Source of the DNA: JAYFNU01 sp964460755
Lineage (GTDB): Bacteria > Bacillota > Clostridia > Oscillospirales > Ruminococcaceae
DNA length: 64,000 nucleotides
Reading direction: 5' to 3'
NCBI GenBank assembly: GCA_964460755.1
Contig: CAYWQL010000007.1
Coordinates: forward strand, 14,264 to 78,263
How positions within the stretch are numbered: position 1 is the first letter of the stretch; each line of letters opens with the position of its first letter. The notes below the pieces were generated by a model. It did not search any database and was not told where the DNA came from. It saw nothing but the letters and a program-made list of their open reading frames with translations. Made by a program: the position numbers and the translations under genes. Positions 9,783-20,427 of this stretch are shown piece by piece.

Positions 9783-10118
9783 TTAAGAGTTCTCCTCTTC
9801 CTCAAACAGGATATCGGCGCCAATCGCCTTTTCGATGTTATCCTTTATATTTTTCATTCCGACGCCGCTTGTTCCGTCACGGTTTGGTATCGGGATTATC
9901 GCGGGAAATGGCTCGGTTTTGTATTTATCAATCGCCTCGCTTGCCTTTTCCGCCGCCTGCTCGGTAATGTAAATCACCGCCGCGCCCTCGCGGGCAAGCC
10001 TGTGAACGGCGCGTTCAATCTCGCGCTCTTCGGTCGCGTATACAGTTTGCGCTCCAAGCGCGCCCCACAGCATAACCGAATCTCTGTCGCCAATTACAGC
10101 TATTTTATTTTTAGCCAA
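9783..10118 (-). CDS. atpF: V-type ATPase subunit F
   Basis: 111 residues beginning [20 protein letters not shown], the conserved start of the Rossmann-like F subunit (NtpG), with [14 protein letters not shown] and [19 protein letters not shown] further on. F binds D in the central stalk and regulates rotation. It lies between atpC (18 bases upstream) and atpA (overlapping stop and start), the normal order in Clostridia. The length matches the family. Confidence 0.94.
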   Translation of the reverse strand: MAKNKIAVIGDRDSVMLWGALGAQTVYATEEREIERAVHRLAREGAAVIYITEQAAEKASEAIDKYKTEPFPAIIPIPNRDGTSGVGMKNIKDNIEKAIGADILFEEEENS

Positions 10119-10136
10119 TTCGCCGTTCTCCTTTCG

Positions 10137-11090
10137 CTATGCGGTTTTGTTTGCGCGTTTTTTCGCAAACATACGCCTTAACTGCCTGCACTCGTATTCG
10201 CCGGTAAGAAGATAGTTTGCTATGGGTCCTATCCCGAAGGAATCGTTTCGTTCCTCCTTAACAAGTCCCAAAAGCGAGCCCTCGAGTGCCTCGGTCGCCC
10301 CGTTTACCGAACCGCCGACATAGACATTAAGCGCCGACTTGATAAACCTCTCGCCCGAGACGCCCGAAAGAATTTTCGACATTCTTTCAGCCTCGGCCTC
10401 AAGGCAGGAAACGATAAGCTTCTTTTCGATTTCGCCGCCGTCAATAAGCATATCCGAAAGCTCGATTTCGTTCCAGCCGAGCGCACGCGCCCTTAAAAGG
10501 CTTGCAACGTTTATAAAATCGACCTTCGTTTTAAAATATTCCGAACAGAATTTGTTTCTCTCGGATTTCAATGTGTTAAAAATATAGGCGAAAACCGCCT
10601 TGTCGACAAGCGCGCTTAAAACGCGCGGGTCGGGCGACAGCTTCATTCGCTTTTCTGTTTCATTCAAAAGCGAGCAGAGCGGTTCGCCTAATTCGTCATA
10701 TTTTTTCGCGTCGACGCAGTCGCGAATAAGGGTCGGCTCAAACACTCCGCCCGTAAGCTCGGACGCCTCGACGTCGCTTCCTCCAAGCAATCGCGATTTC
10801 ATAAAGAGCTTTATGTTTATCGCGTCAAGCTCAAGCCAAAACAAGTTCGTAAGCTTCTCGTTCGGCGTGAGAGAAAAGACGGTGTCGCGTATTTCCTTGC
10901 GGCGAAAATCAATTAGCGCGTCGACATCGGTCTTGTCGGGATATTCCGCCGAAAAGCCCCAATCGTTCAACTGCTTGAGCGCTTCGGCATAGGAAAGCTC
11001 ATTAAGGCGAGCAAGCTTGCTTTCGCCCAAAAGCGAGCCTTCGATTATCTTTATTCTACCGACGGCATAGGGGTAATTATCAGAGGGCAT
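10137..11090 (-). CDS. atpC: V-type ATPase subunit C (rotor socket)
   Basis: 317 residues, mostly helical, with the opening PYAVGRIKIIEGSLL and repeated helical units typical of the AtpC/NtpC family (homologous to eukaryotic subunit d). It caps the K ring and connects it to the D-F stalk. The start is 2 bases after the end of atpE. No catalytic motif is expected. Family identity rests on position in the operon, length and the N-terminal signature. Confidence 0.92.
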   Translation of the reverse strand: MPSDNYPYAVGRIKIIEGSLLGESKLARLNELSYAEALKQLNDWGFSAEYPDKTDVDALIDFRRKEIRDTVFSLTPNEKLTNLFWLELDAINIKLFMKSRLLGGSDVEASELTGGVFEPTLIRDCVDAKKYDELGEPLCSLLNETEKRMKLSPDPRVLSALVDKAVFAYIFNTLKSERNKFCSEYFKTKVDFINVASLLRARALGWNEIELSDMLIDGGEIEKKLIVSCLEAEAERMSKILSGVSGERFIKSALNVYVGGSVNGATEALEGSLLGLVKEERNDSFGIGPIANYLLTGEYECRQLRRMFAKKRANKTA

Positions 11091-11092
11091 AG

Positions 11093-11713
11093 CTATTCCT
11101 CCGAACCGAAAAGAAGCTTTGAAATCTCGGTTTCTTTTTCGTCTCTAAGCGAAGCGACAAGCGCCTTAAACGAGCAGTCAATGTCGGCGTCGACGCCGAC
11201 AAGACGAACTCCGCCGTCGCGGCTCTGCGATTCGGCAAGCGAAAGCTCGCCCTTTTTGCCCGCTTTTTTAAGTGCGTCGTTCAATATTTCGAGCATCGTT
11301 TTTCCGCCCTTATACGGCTTCGCGTAACGGTCGTATACGTCGCTTGGAACAAGGAGCGTCTCGCTTCCCGTTTCCGACGCGCCGCACACAAGCTTTGTTA
11401 TAAGATTGATATAATCGTCGTTCTCCAAGCGGCACAGACTTGAAAACGCGTTCTCGAACGCCTTTTCAAGCAACTCGCGTCGCGAAGCGAGCGAGTTTTT
11501 GCGCGCTTCAAGGCTCGCGCCGAGCATAGCGCGACGAACAAGCTCTTCGCCGTCCGCGGTCGCCGTTTTTGCAATCGCACAAGCGCGCGCCTGTGCCGCG
11601 TTCGCGGCAGAAGCGAGGGCGTCCTTGGCCTGCTCGTTCGCGGCTTCTATTATTCCCGCCGCTTCCTTTTTGGCGTCGCCGATTATCGCGTCGATAATTC
11701 TCTGTTCACCCAA
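11093..11713 (-). CDS. atpE: V-type ATPase subunit E (peripheral stalk)
   Basis: 206 residues. The first 110 are Ala/Glu/Lys/Arg-rich coiled coil (IDAIIGDAKKEAAGIIEAAN onward) and the last 90 form a compact domain ending in EISKLLFG. That matches the E subunit, which pairs with G/H to make the stator holding the head. It lies between atpK and atpC. Sequence conservation in this family is low, so the call depends partly on gene order. Confidence 0.92.
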   Translation of the reverse strand: MGEQRIIDAIIGDAKKEAAGIIEAANEQAKDALASAANAAQARACAIAKTATADGEELVRRAMLGASLEARKNSLASRRELLEKAFENAFSSLCRLENDDYINLITKLVCGASETGSETLLVPSDVYDRYAKPYKGGKTMLEILNDALKKAGKKGELSLAESQSRDGGVRLVGVDADIDCSFKALVASLRDEKETEISKLLFGSEE

Positions 11714-11758
11714 CGGGTATCCCTTCCTTTCACAAACGGTATTTTAGGTCTTTTTAAA

Positions 11759-14150
<2,392 letters not shown>

Positions 14151-14154
<4 letters not shown>

Positions 14155-14459
14155 AGCTTTTGAACCTCTTTTACAATATACTCAACCGCAGACGTAAGCT
14201 TCGCCGCCGCCTCATCGGTTGATTTTTTATCTTTTTGCTTTTCGTCCTCGATAAATGCGTTCGCCTTGTCTTGGGCGGTTATCTTTGCCTTTTCACACAG
14301 CGCTTCCGCTTCGGCGTTCGCTTTTTCAACAATTTTTTTCGCTTCGCTTGCGCAGGCAAGCTCACCGTCTCTCGCTATTGCGCGCGCCTTAGCCGTCGCT
14401 TCGCTTTTAATTTTTGCGGCCTCCTGCTCGGCGTCCTTGATTTTTTCAAGTATGTTCAT
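14151..14459 (-). CDS. V-type ATPase subunit G/H (peripheral stalk)
   Basis: 102 residues, almost entirely coiled coil rich in Ala, Glu and Lys (EKIKDAEQEAAKIKSEATAK onward), as expected for the G/H subunit that pairs with E in the stator. It is the first gene of the nine-gene ATPase operon and ends by an ATGA overlap with atpI. The 178-base AT-rich space upstream is shared with the divergent pncB and must hold the operon promoter, but no clear -35/-10 pair was found on the minus strand. Confidence 0.88.
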
Positions 14460-14580
14460 AACTTCATCACCGTCTTTTTTGCATATTGTAAGCTATTTTT
14501 CTTATTTTAACATACATTTTAATTAAAGTACATAGCAAAATACCTACTGATAAGTTAAGATTTGTGTATATCATATATTG

Positions 14581-14609
14581 TTGCAAATAGAAATAAATTG
14601 TATGATAAT
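14581..14609 (+). promoter_or_regulatory. Promoter of pncB
   Basis: TTGCAA at 14581-14586 and GATAAT at 14604-14609 with a 17-base spacer, in an AT-rich divergent intergenic region. The start codon lies about 30 bases downstream. Confidence 0.6.
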
Positions 14610-14637
14610 GTTATAAACATTTATTTGAAGGGGCAAA

Positions 14638-16068
14638 ATGATGGACAAAAACAATCTTACATTGCTTTGCGATTACTATGAATATACTATGGCGAACGGC
14701 TATCGCATTTCGGGCTATGGCAAAAAAAAGGTTTATTTCGACGTGTTCTTCCGCACCGTTCCGGACAGCGGCGGCTTCGCTATCGCGGCGGGACTCGCAC
14801 AGGTAATAGACTACATTAAAAATCTTCACTTCGACGCCGACGACATCGCCTATCTTCGCTCGAAAAATATGTTCAGCGACGATTGGCTTGACAGCCTTGC
14901 CACGTTTAAATTCACCGGTGACGTATGGGCGGTACCCGAGGGCACGCCGATTTTTCCCAACGAGCCGATAATGACGGTACGCGGCGACGCCGAACAGGCG
15001 CAGATTATCGAGACCTTCGCCCTTCTTTGCCTAAATCACCAGTCGCTTATCGCGACCAAGGCAAACCGCATAGTTCGTGCCGCCGAGGGCCGCGCCGTAA
15101 TGGAATTCGGAGCGCGCCGTGCCCAGAACGCCGACGCCGCCTTTATGGGCGCGCGCGCCGCGTATATCGCGGGCTGCGTCGGAACCTCCTGCACCCTCAC
15201 CGACAAATTCTATGACATTCCCGCCATGGGCACTATGGCGCACTCGTGGATACAGCTTTTCGACGACGAATACACCGCGTTCAAAACCTATTGCGAAACC
15301 TATCCCACCAACGCCTCGCTTTTGGTTGATACATATAACGTAATGAAGAGCGGCGTTCCCAACGCGATAAAGGTATTTAAAGAGCTTGGCATAACAAAAT
15401 GCAGTATCCGCATAGATTCGGGCGATATCGCCTATCTTTCCCGCAAGGCGCGCAAGGCGCTCGACGAGGCGGGGCTTCCCGACTGCAAAATAGTCGCGAG
15501 CAATTCGCTTGACGAAAACATTATTCGCGACGTCATCGCCCAAAAGGGCGCGGTCGATTCCTTCGGCGTCGGCGAACGTCTTATAACGGCAAAAAGCGAC
15601 CCCGTTTTCGGCGGAGTATACAAGCTTGTCGCCGTCGAGGACGACAAGGGAACGGTCATTCCGAAAATCAAAATCAGCGAAAACGTTCAGAAGATAACGA
15701 CCCCGCATTTCAAAAAGGTCTATCGCCTATACGAGAACTCAACGGGCAAAGCAATCGCCGACTACATCTGCGTCCACGACGAAACAATCGACGAAAAAAA
15801 GCCGCTCGAGCTCTTTGACCCGAACTTCACCTGGAAAAGAAAGACGATAACCGACTTTACCGCGCGCGAGCTTCTCGTTCCGATATTCCGTCAAGGCGAG
15901 CTTGTATACAACGAGCCTACTGTTCGTGAAATCAAAGCCTACTGCGACGAACAGCTCGAAACGCTTTGGGACGAGGTCAAGCGCTTTGAAAACCCTCACG
16001 ACTATTACGTCGACCTTTCGCAAAAGCTTTGGGATATAAAACAGGACCTTTTAAACAAGAACAGCTGA
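14638..16068 (+). CDS. pncB: Nicotinate phosphoribosyltransferase
   Basis: 476 residues, the long form of the family. The N-terminus has LLCDYYEYTMANGY, as in most PncB proteins. GTMAHSWIQLFDDEYTAF holds the His that is phosphorylated in the ATP-driven mechanism, and SIRIDSGDIAYLSRKARK and KIVASNSLDE are phosphate-binding parts of the barrel. The enzyme joins nicotinate to PRPP to give nicotinate mononucleotide for NAD salvage. GAAGGGG at 14627-14633 serves either ATG 14638 or the next codon, ATG 14641, which has better spacing. The gene stands alone between divergent and convergent units. Confidence 0.96.
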   Translation: MMDKNNLTLLCDYYEYTMANGYRISGYGKKKVYFDVFFRTVPDSGGFAIAAGLAQVIDYIKNLHFDADDIAYLRSKNMFSDDWLDSLATFKFTGDVWAVPEGTPIFPNEPIMTVRGDAEQAQIIETFALLCLNHQSLIATKANRIVRAAEGRAVMEFGARRAQNADAAFMGARAAYIAGCVGTSCTLTDKFYDIPAMGTMAHSWIQLFDDEYTAFKTYCETYPTNASLLVDTYNVMKSGVPNAIKVFKELGITKCSIRIDSGDIAYLSRKARKALDEAGLPDCKIVASNSLDENIIRDVIAQKGAVDSFGVGERLITAKSDPVFGGVYKLVAVEDDKGTVIPKIKISENVQKITTPHFKKVYRLYENSTGKAIADYICVHDETIDEKKPLELFDPNFTWKRKTITDFTARELLVPIFRQGELVYNEPTVREIKAYCDEQLETLWDEVKRFENPHDYYVDLSQKLWDIKQDLLNKNS

Positions 16069-16201
16069 GGAAATAATTTACAAGCGCCGTATGTGTATTA
16101 TACGGCGCTTGCTGCATACAATATTATCACGGAAGGTTTGCTTCTACTTACTGAATTGAACGCCTTTTCTTTTTGAAAAGATTTGTTTTTTTCTTGATTG
16201 A

Positions 16202-16226
16202 GCGGAAGTGAAGCTTCCGCTTTTTT
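16202..16226 (+). terminator. Terminator downstream of pncB
   Basis: GCGGAAG/CTTCCGC stem with TGAAG loop followed by six T, overlapping the stop of the convergent carboxypeptidase gene. A second, longer hairpin without a T-run lies at 16081-16111 (CAAGCGCCGTA with TACGGCGCTTG). Confidence 0.65.
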
Positions 16227-17109
16227 ATATTATCAGCGCAACGAAAAGCATACGGCGAACCTTTTGGTATATCTCGTCGAAATCGCAATACGGAAGGGGA
16301 TTCTTTCCAAGCCCCAGCTCAATGGTAAAGCCCGGGCGATTATATTTTTTTATAAACCAGTCCTTAAGTCCCGCGCCGAGCGCAACCGTTTCCGGGTCGC
16401 ATAGCTTATATCCGCTGAGCGCCGAAAGCACCTCGGCTATGTATCGGCTTTCCTTCGGCATACGGTCGGCGTATCGCCAGTATATCTCCTCCCCCTGCGA
16501 ATGAAGGGCATAGAGGGTTCTTGGGCGGTACATCGCAATCGCTTTTTTTATTGCCCTCGTTTCGCGCTCGCTGAACGGAAACGGCCCGCCGAACCTTGTG
16601 GGCGACGCCCCCTTGACGCCGTATTCGGCGGCGGCGCGGCGCGCTTCCCAAAAGGAAGCGTCGAAGTTGCGATTGAGGTCGACGCCGCGGGAGTTACTTT
16701 GCCAGAATGCGAAATCCGCGTCGGGGAAGCGCGAAAGCGCCCGCGCGCGGGCGGCGGCAGCCGCCCGACCGCGCCGCCGCAGCTCGAAGCCGTCCGGGTT
16801 CAGAAGCGGCACAAAAACCGCGCCGCGCCTTGAAAGGGCGTCGCGAAGCGTAACGTTATATTCCTCGCAAGCCTCAGCGCAAAGCTTAAGGGTCACGAGT
16901 GTCGACGCCCACTCCATTCCGTGCGTACCGCCCACGAATATTGCGGGGTTGTTCATATTGCCGATTTCAACGGCGTAAATCTGCCGCTCGCATACCGTCT
17001 CGCCGATTGAGCGAGCCCGAGCCCCGCGATATTTATTCGCGATATTAAAAATTGTTTCATTTATTTCCGCTTCGCTCGCAAGAGCAGGATACCGAAAAAC
17101 GTCAACCAT
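16225..17109 (-). CDS. M14 family zinc carboxypeptidase
   Basis: 294 residues with a complete M14 active site: HGME (His63, Glu66) and LHSQGEE (His203) as zinc ligands, GVDLNRNF (143-150) for substrate carboxylate binding, and FTIELG (Glu264) as the catalytic base. It lacks an obvious signal peptide or LysM domain. The closest functional analogy is the gamma-D-glutamyl-diamino acid endopeptidases that trim peptidoglycan peptides, but a cytoplasmic peptidase acting on recycled muropeptides or other peptides is equally possible. Ala- and Arg-rich residues at 114-126 are unusual low-complexity sequence. It is a single-gene unit, divergent from the NUDIX gene. Confidence 0.9.
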   Translation of the reverse strand: MVDVFRYPALASEAEINETIFNIANKYRGARARSIGETVCERQIYAVEIGNMNNPAIFVGGTHGMEWASTLVTLKLCAEACEEYNVTLRDALSRRGAVFVPLLNPDGFELRRRGRAAAAARARALSRFPDADFAFWQSNSRGVDLNRNFDASFWEARRAAAEYGVKGASPTRFGGPFPFSERETRAIKKAIAMYRPRTLYALHSQGEEIYWRYADRMPKESRYIAEVLSALSGYKLCDPETVALGAGLKDWFIKKYNRPGFTIELGLGKNPLPYCDFDEIYQKVRRMLFVALII

Positions 17110-17178
17110 ATTTCTCTTCCTTTGTGAATAATTTGCTTTTTAAATTATATGGCTGATATTCAGTATTAATGCGTTTTA

Positions 17179-17187
17179 TGCTATACT
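17179..17187 (+). promoter_or_regulatory. Extended -10 element of the NUDIX/GDPD operon
   Basis: TGC followed by TATACT at 17182-17187 forms an extended -10. The -35 position is weak (TTCAGT at 17159). The start codon at 17214 is about 20 bases from the expected transcription start. Confidence 0.5.
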
Positions 17188-17213
17188 GTGAATAAAGAAA
17201 ACGAGGTGTCATA

Positions 17214-17750
17214 ATGGAGCTTATAGAGAAAACTCATTTGAGTGAAACGGTTTTTGAAGGACGCGTTTTCAGCGTAAAACGCGACGTCGCAGAGCTTTCC
17301 AACGGAGCGCTTGCTTCGCGCGAGGTTGTGGTGCATAACGGCGGAGTATGTATCGCGGCGATTGACGAGGACAAGAACGTTTGGCTGGTAAAACAATTTC
17401 GCTATCCGTTTATGAAGGTGCTCACCGAATTGCCCGCAGGAAAGCTTGAGAAGGGCGAAGACCCCGACCATGCCGCCGCGCGGGAGCTTAAAGAGGAAAC
17501 GGGCTTTTCCGCAAAAAGCATAGTCCGTGTTTCGCAAAGCTACCCCTCTCCCGGTTATTGCGGCGAAATCCTTTATCTTTATATCGCGACGGGACTTACC
17601 GCCGGCGAGCAGCACCTTGACGCGGACGAGTTTCTCAACTGCTTCAAGCTGCCACTTATTGACGCAGTAAAAATGGTTTTAAATAAAGAAATCTGCGACG
17701 CAAAAACTCAAACCCTTCTGCTTATGGCGAACAGCCTGCTGAATAAATAA
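17214..17750 (+). CDS. NUDIX hydrolase, ADP-ribose pyrophosphatase type
   Basis: 178 residues with a perfect NUDIX box at 76-98: Gly76, Glu82, then REL-K-EE at 90-95, Gly97 and Phe98. The N-terminal FEGRVFSVKRDVAEL and the NGGVCIAAIDEDKNVWLVKQFRYPF block are typical of NudF-type ADP-ribose pyrophosphatases, which hydrolyse ADP-ribose to AMP and ribose 5-phosphate with magnesium. SPGYCGEILYLYIATGL after the box also fits that subgroup. GAGGTG lies 5 bases before the ATG. The glycerophosphodiesterase gene follows at once and is probably co-transcribed. Confidence 0.93.
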   Translation: MELIEKTHLSETVFEGRVFSVKRDVAELSNGALASREVVVHNGGVCIAAIDEDKNVWLVKQFRYPFMKVLTELPAGKLEKGEDPDHAAARELKEETGFSAKSIVRVSQSYPSPGYCGEILYLYIATGLTAGEQHLDADEFLNCFKLPLIDAVKMVLNKEICDAKTQTLLLMANSLLNK

Positions 17751-17763
17751 CGAGGTGATAAAA

Positions 17764-18594
17764 ATGCTTATTGGTCTTATTGTTTTGGTCGCGCTTGCGC
17801 TTTTGTTTTTCTTTCTGATTATGCCCGCGAAGGCTTCCGCTGACGCGCGCGCGCGATTCGCCGGGCGAAACTACGCCCATCGCGGCTTTTACGACAACTC
17901 AACCGACCGCCCCGAAAATTCTCTTAAAGCCTTTGACGCCGCGATGAAAAAGGGGTACGGCTGCGAGCTTGACGTACAATTCACGTCGGACAAAAAAATC
18001 ATCGTTTTCCACGACAACGATTATGTTCGCTCAAGCGGAATAGACAAGAAGGTTTGGGAGGTTTCGTACGACGAAGCGAAAAAAATAAAGCTTTTCGGCA
18101 GCAACGAAACGGTTCCGCTTTTCAGCGAGGTTTTAAAAACCGTTGACGGACAACAGCCCCTTATTGTCGAGGTTAAAGCCGAGGGCGTAAATCTCAAATG
18201 GTACAACGAGCTTTGCGAGGACACGCTGAAAATGCTTCGCGAATACAAGGGCGATTTCTGCGTTGAAAGCTTTCACCCTATGGTTGTGCGCTGGTTTAAG
18301 AAAAACGCGCCCGACCTTGTTCGCGGTCAGCTTGTCAACGGCTGGAGAACCTGGAAGAAAGCAATAAACTTCTTCGTCGCCTTCGCCATAGACAAACAGC
18401 TCACAAGCTGCCTTACCCGTCCTAACTTTATCGCCTATAACGAAAAGGACATAAACGGTGCCCTTCGCCTTGCGCAGAAGCTTGGCGCGATGACGGTTAT
18501 GTGGACCTGCCGCACACCCGAAAGATACGACGAACTCAGGAAAAAAGAGGATGCTATTATTTTCGAAAAGTTTGCTCCGCCCGCACGGTACTAA
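17764..18594 (+). CDS. Membrane-anchored glycerophosphodiester phosphodiesterase
   Basis: 276 residues starting with one hydrophobic helix (2-22), which should tether the enzyme. The GDPD barrel follows with NYAHRGFYDN (general acid His and Arg), RPENSLKAFD (metal Glu), ELDVQFTSDKKIIVFHD and EVKAEG. The family hydrolyses glycerophosphodiesters to glycerol 3-phosphate and an alcohol in lipid or teichoic acid turnover. I chose ATG 17764, with GAGGTG 6 bases upstream, rather than the GTG at 17755. It follows the NUDIX gene by 13 bases. Confidence 0.93.
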   Translation: MLIGLIVLVALALLFFFLIMPAKASADARARFAGRNYAHRGFYDNSTDRPENSLKAFDAAMKKGYGCELDVQFTSDKKIIVFHDNDYVRSSGIDKKVWEVSYDEAKKIKLFGSNETVPLFSEVLKTVDGQQPLIVEVKAEGVNLKWYNELCEDTLKMLREYKGDFCVESFHPMVVRWFKKNAPDLVRGQLVNGWRTWKKAINFFVAFAIDKQLTSCLTRPNFIAYNEKDINGALRLAQKLGAMTVMWTCRTPERYDELRKKEDAIIFEKFAPPARY

Positions 18595-18635
18595 AAATAG
18601 ATAAAATATATAAAAATTTTTATGTTGTTTGCACG

Positions 18636-18665
18636 TTGACAAACTTCGTCCAAAAGTGATATTTT
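18636..18665 (+). promoter_or_regulatory. Promoter of the E2/CAT-fold gene
   Basis: TTGACA at 18636-18641 and TATTTT at 18660-18665 with an 18-base spacer. The leader to the ATG at 18722 is about 50 bases. Confidence 0.55.
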
Positions 18666-18721
18666 ATATCAATAAACGACGTGAGCTTACAAGGTAAGCG
18701 GCGTATACAGGAGGAAGAATA

Positions 18722-19615
18722 ATGTTTGGAAAAAGATACGACGGTCGTGCGGTCGGCAGCGGCGTCGACCCCATAACGAGACTGACACCCTATATTATGC
18801 CCCAACGTGTGGACTCTCTTTGCTATACTACGCAATATGCGGATTGCGAATCGGTAGATAATTACGTAAGAAAGAAGCACAGCGAGGGAATAAAGATTTC
18901 GAAAATGGCGCTTATCCTTGCGGCGTATGTTCGCGCGGTGTCACAGTTCCCCGAAATCAACCGCTTTGTCATCGGAAAGAAGCTTTACGCCCGTAAGGAG
19001 CTCTGCGTTTCCTTCTGTATGCTCAAAATCAACAGCGCGACCGATTTTCTTGAAACGACGGTCAAGGTCTATTTCGACCCGACCGACACCGTTTTCGACG
19101 TCGCGAGAAAAATTGACGACACAATCGAGCGCAACCGAAACCTTACAAACGAGAACAAAACCGACAAGATCGTTCACTTCCTGCTTTCAATTCCCGGACT
19201 TGTAAACGTAGGCGTCGGCTTCCTCAAATTTCTTGACAGAATAGGCTGGCTTCCCCACGCGATAATCGACGCCTCCCCCTTCCATACAAGCCTTTGGATA
19301 ACAAATATGGCTTCCATTAAGATGAACCCGCTTTATCACCACATATACAACTTCGGAAGCTCAACGGGCTTTATCGGACTTGGCAAAAAGGAAGCAAGAC
19401 CCACGCTTAAGCACGACGGAACGGTTGTCGTAAAGAACGTTTATCCCATGGCGTGCACAATCGACGAGCGCGTTTGCGCGGGCGCGGTTTATTCAATGGC
19501 GTTCCAGATTATCAACAAAATGCTCAACAATCCCGAGCTTCTTGAGGTTCCGCCCGAGAAGGTTCGCTATGATTGCGGAGTCGAATATCATTGCAAAGAG
19601 GATAAAATTCACTAA
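18722..19615 (+). CDS. Stand-alone CAT/E2-fold acyltransferase-like protein lacking catalytic residues
   Basis: 297 residues resembling the catalytic domain of 2-oxo acid dehydrogenase E2 and chloramphenicol acetyltransferase, without lipoyl or E1/E3-binding domains. The end aligns with the E2 signature (DHRVxDGA...F...L...LENP) as IDERVCAGAVYSMAF (247-261) and NKMLNNPELL. The catalytic His is Glu249 and the Asp of the DG pair is Ala253, so the HxxxDG motif is broken. AGGAGG lies 8 bases before the ATG. It has its own promoter and no partner genes. It may be a non-catalytic binding protein or use different chemistry; its role is unknown. Confidence 0.78.
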   Translation: MFGKRYDGRAVGSGVDPITRLTPYIMPQRVDSLCYTTQYADCESVDNYVRKKHSEGIKISKMALILAAYVRAVSQFPEINRFVIGKKLYARKELCVSFCMLKINSATDFLETTVKVYFDPTDTVFDVARKIDDTIERNRNLTNENKTDKIVHFLLSIPGLVNVGVGFLKFLDRIGWLPHAIIDASPFHTSLWITNMASIKMNPLYHHIYNFGSSTGFIGLGKKEARPTLKHDGTVVVKNVYPMACTIDERVCAGAVYSMAFQIINKMLNNPELLEVPPEKVRYDCGVEYHCKEDKIH

Positions 19616-19668
19616 ATTTGCAACAAACGGCACTTTTTGTGCTACTATATAATTTATAAGCATTTATT

Positions 19669-19695
19669 AAAGGGTGTTGCTTTGCAGCGCCCTTT
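19669..19695 (+). other. Hairpin in the leader of the ABC operon
   Basis: AAAGGGTGTTGC and GCAGCGCCCTTT pair around a TTT loop, 21 bases before the ABC start codon. TATAAT lies upstream at 19648-19653. With no T-run after it, this could be the terminator of the previous gene, a leader stem or an attenuator. Confidence 0.5.
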
Positions 19696-19716
19696 ATTAC
19701 GCATTTGAGGTTTTTT

Positions 19717-20427
19717 ATGTCCGATATAATAACTGCGACAAAAGTACATAAAATTTATCGCGTCGGAGAATCTCGGGTTCACGCCCTTGCGGGGGTTACC
19801 TTCTCGGTCAAAAAGGGCGAGTTCGTCGCCATAACGGGAACGTCGGGCTCGGGAAAATCGACGCTTTTGAACGTGCTGGCGGGGCTTGAGCAGGTTTCGG
19901 CGGGCGAGATAGTCGTATCAGGACAGCATATTGAGGAGCTTGACGAGGGAGAGCTTGTCAACTTTCGCCGCGAAAACGTCGGCTTTATCTTTCAGTCCTT
20001 CAACCTTATCCCGACCATGACCGCCATAGAGAATGTCGCGCTTCCTCTTTCCTTTCGCGGAGAGAAAAAAGAGGAACGGCTTGAAAAGGCAAGCCGTATG
20101 CTGAAGGTCGTCGGTCTTTCGTCCCACGAAAAGCACCTTCCGCTCCAGATGTCCGGCGGGCAGCAGCAGCGCGTCGGTATAGCGCGCGCGCTCGTCGTCG
20201 ACCCGAAAATAATTTTTGCCGACGAGCCGACCGGAAATCTCGACAGCAAGAACGGCGCGGAGGTTATGACGTTAATGAAAAACATTGTCCGCAAGACGGG
20301 TCAGACGGTCGTTATGGTTACCCACGACCTCACACTCGCTCAAAAGGCGGACAGGATAATATATCTTATCGACGGCCGAATAGTTAAAGAAGAACATACA
20401 ACCTCACAAGGAGAAGAAATACAATGA
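19717..20427 (+). CDS. ABC transporter ATP-binding protein, MacB/LolD type
   Basis: 236 residues with Walker [11 protein letters not shown]-loop [14 protein letters not shown], signature [15 protein letters not shown], Walker [13 protein letters not shown] and the H-loop MVTHD. The [17 protein letters not shown] stretch is typical of the MacB/LolD/FtsE-like group that drives mechanotransmission rather than classical transport. ATG 19717 follows GAGG; the upstream TTG at 19705 is not needed. The stop overlaps the next start as ATGA. The full operon is ATPase, stalk protein, permease. Confidence 0.95.
   Translation: MSDIITATKVHKIYRVGESRVHALAGVTFSVKKGEFVAITGTSGSGKSTLLNVLAGLEQVSAGEIVVSGQHIEELDEGELVNFRRENVGFIFQSFNLIPTMTAIENVALPLSFRGEKKEERLEKASRMLKVVGLSSHEKHLPLQMSGGQQQRVGIARALVVDPKIIFADEPTGNLDSKNGAEVMTLMKNIVRKTGQTVVMVTHDLTLAQKADRIIYLIDGRIVKEEHTTSQGEEIQ

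Noticed and set aside
15031..15708. A 225-codon minus-strand frame
   Set aside because: Antisense shadow of pncB with no ribosome site or homology.
19409..19417. HDG at residues 231-233 of the CAT-fold protein as the catalytic HxxxDG motif
   Set aside because: It lies about 17 residues before the position aligned with DHRVxDGA, which is DERVCAGA, and lacks the xxx spacing.
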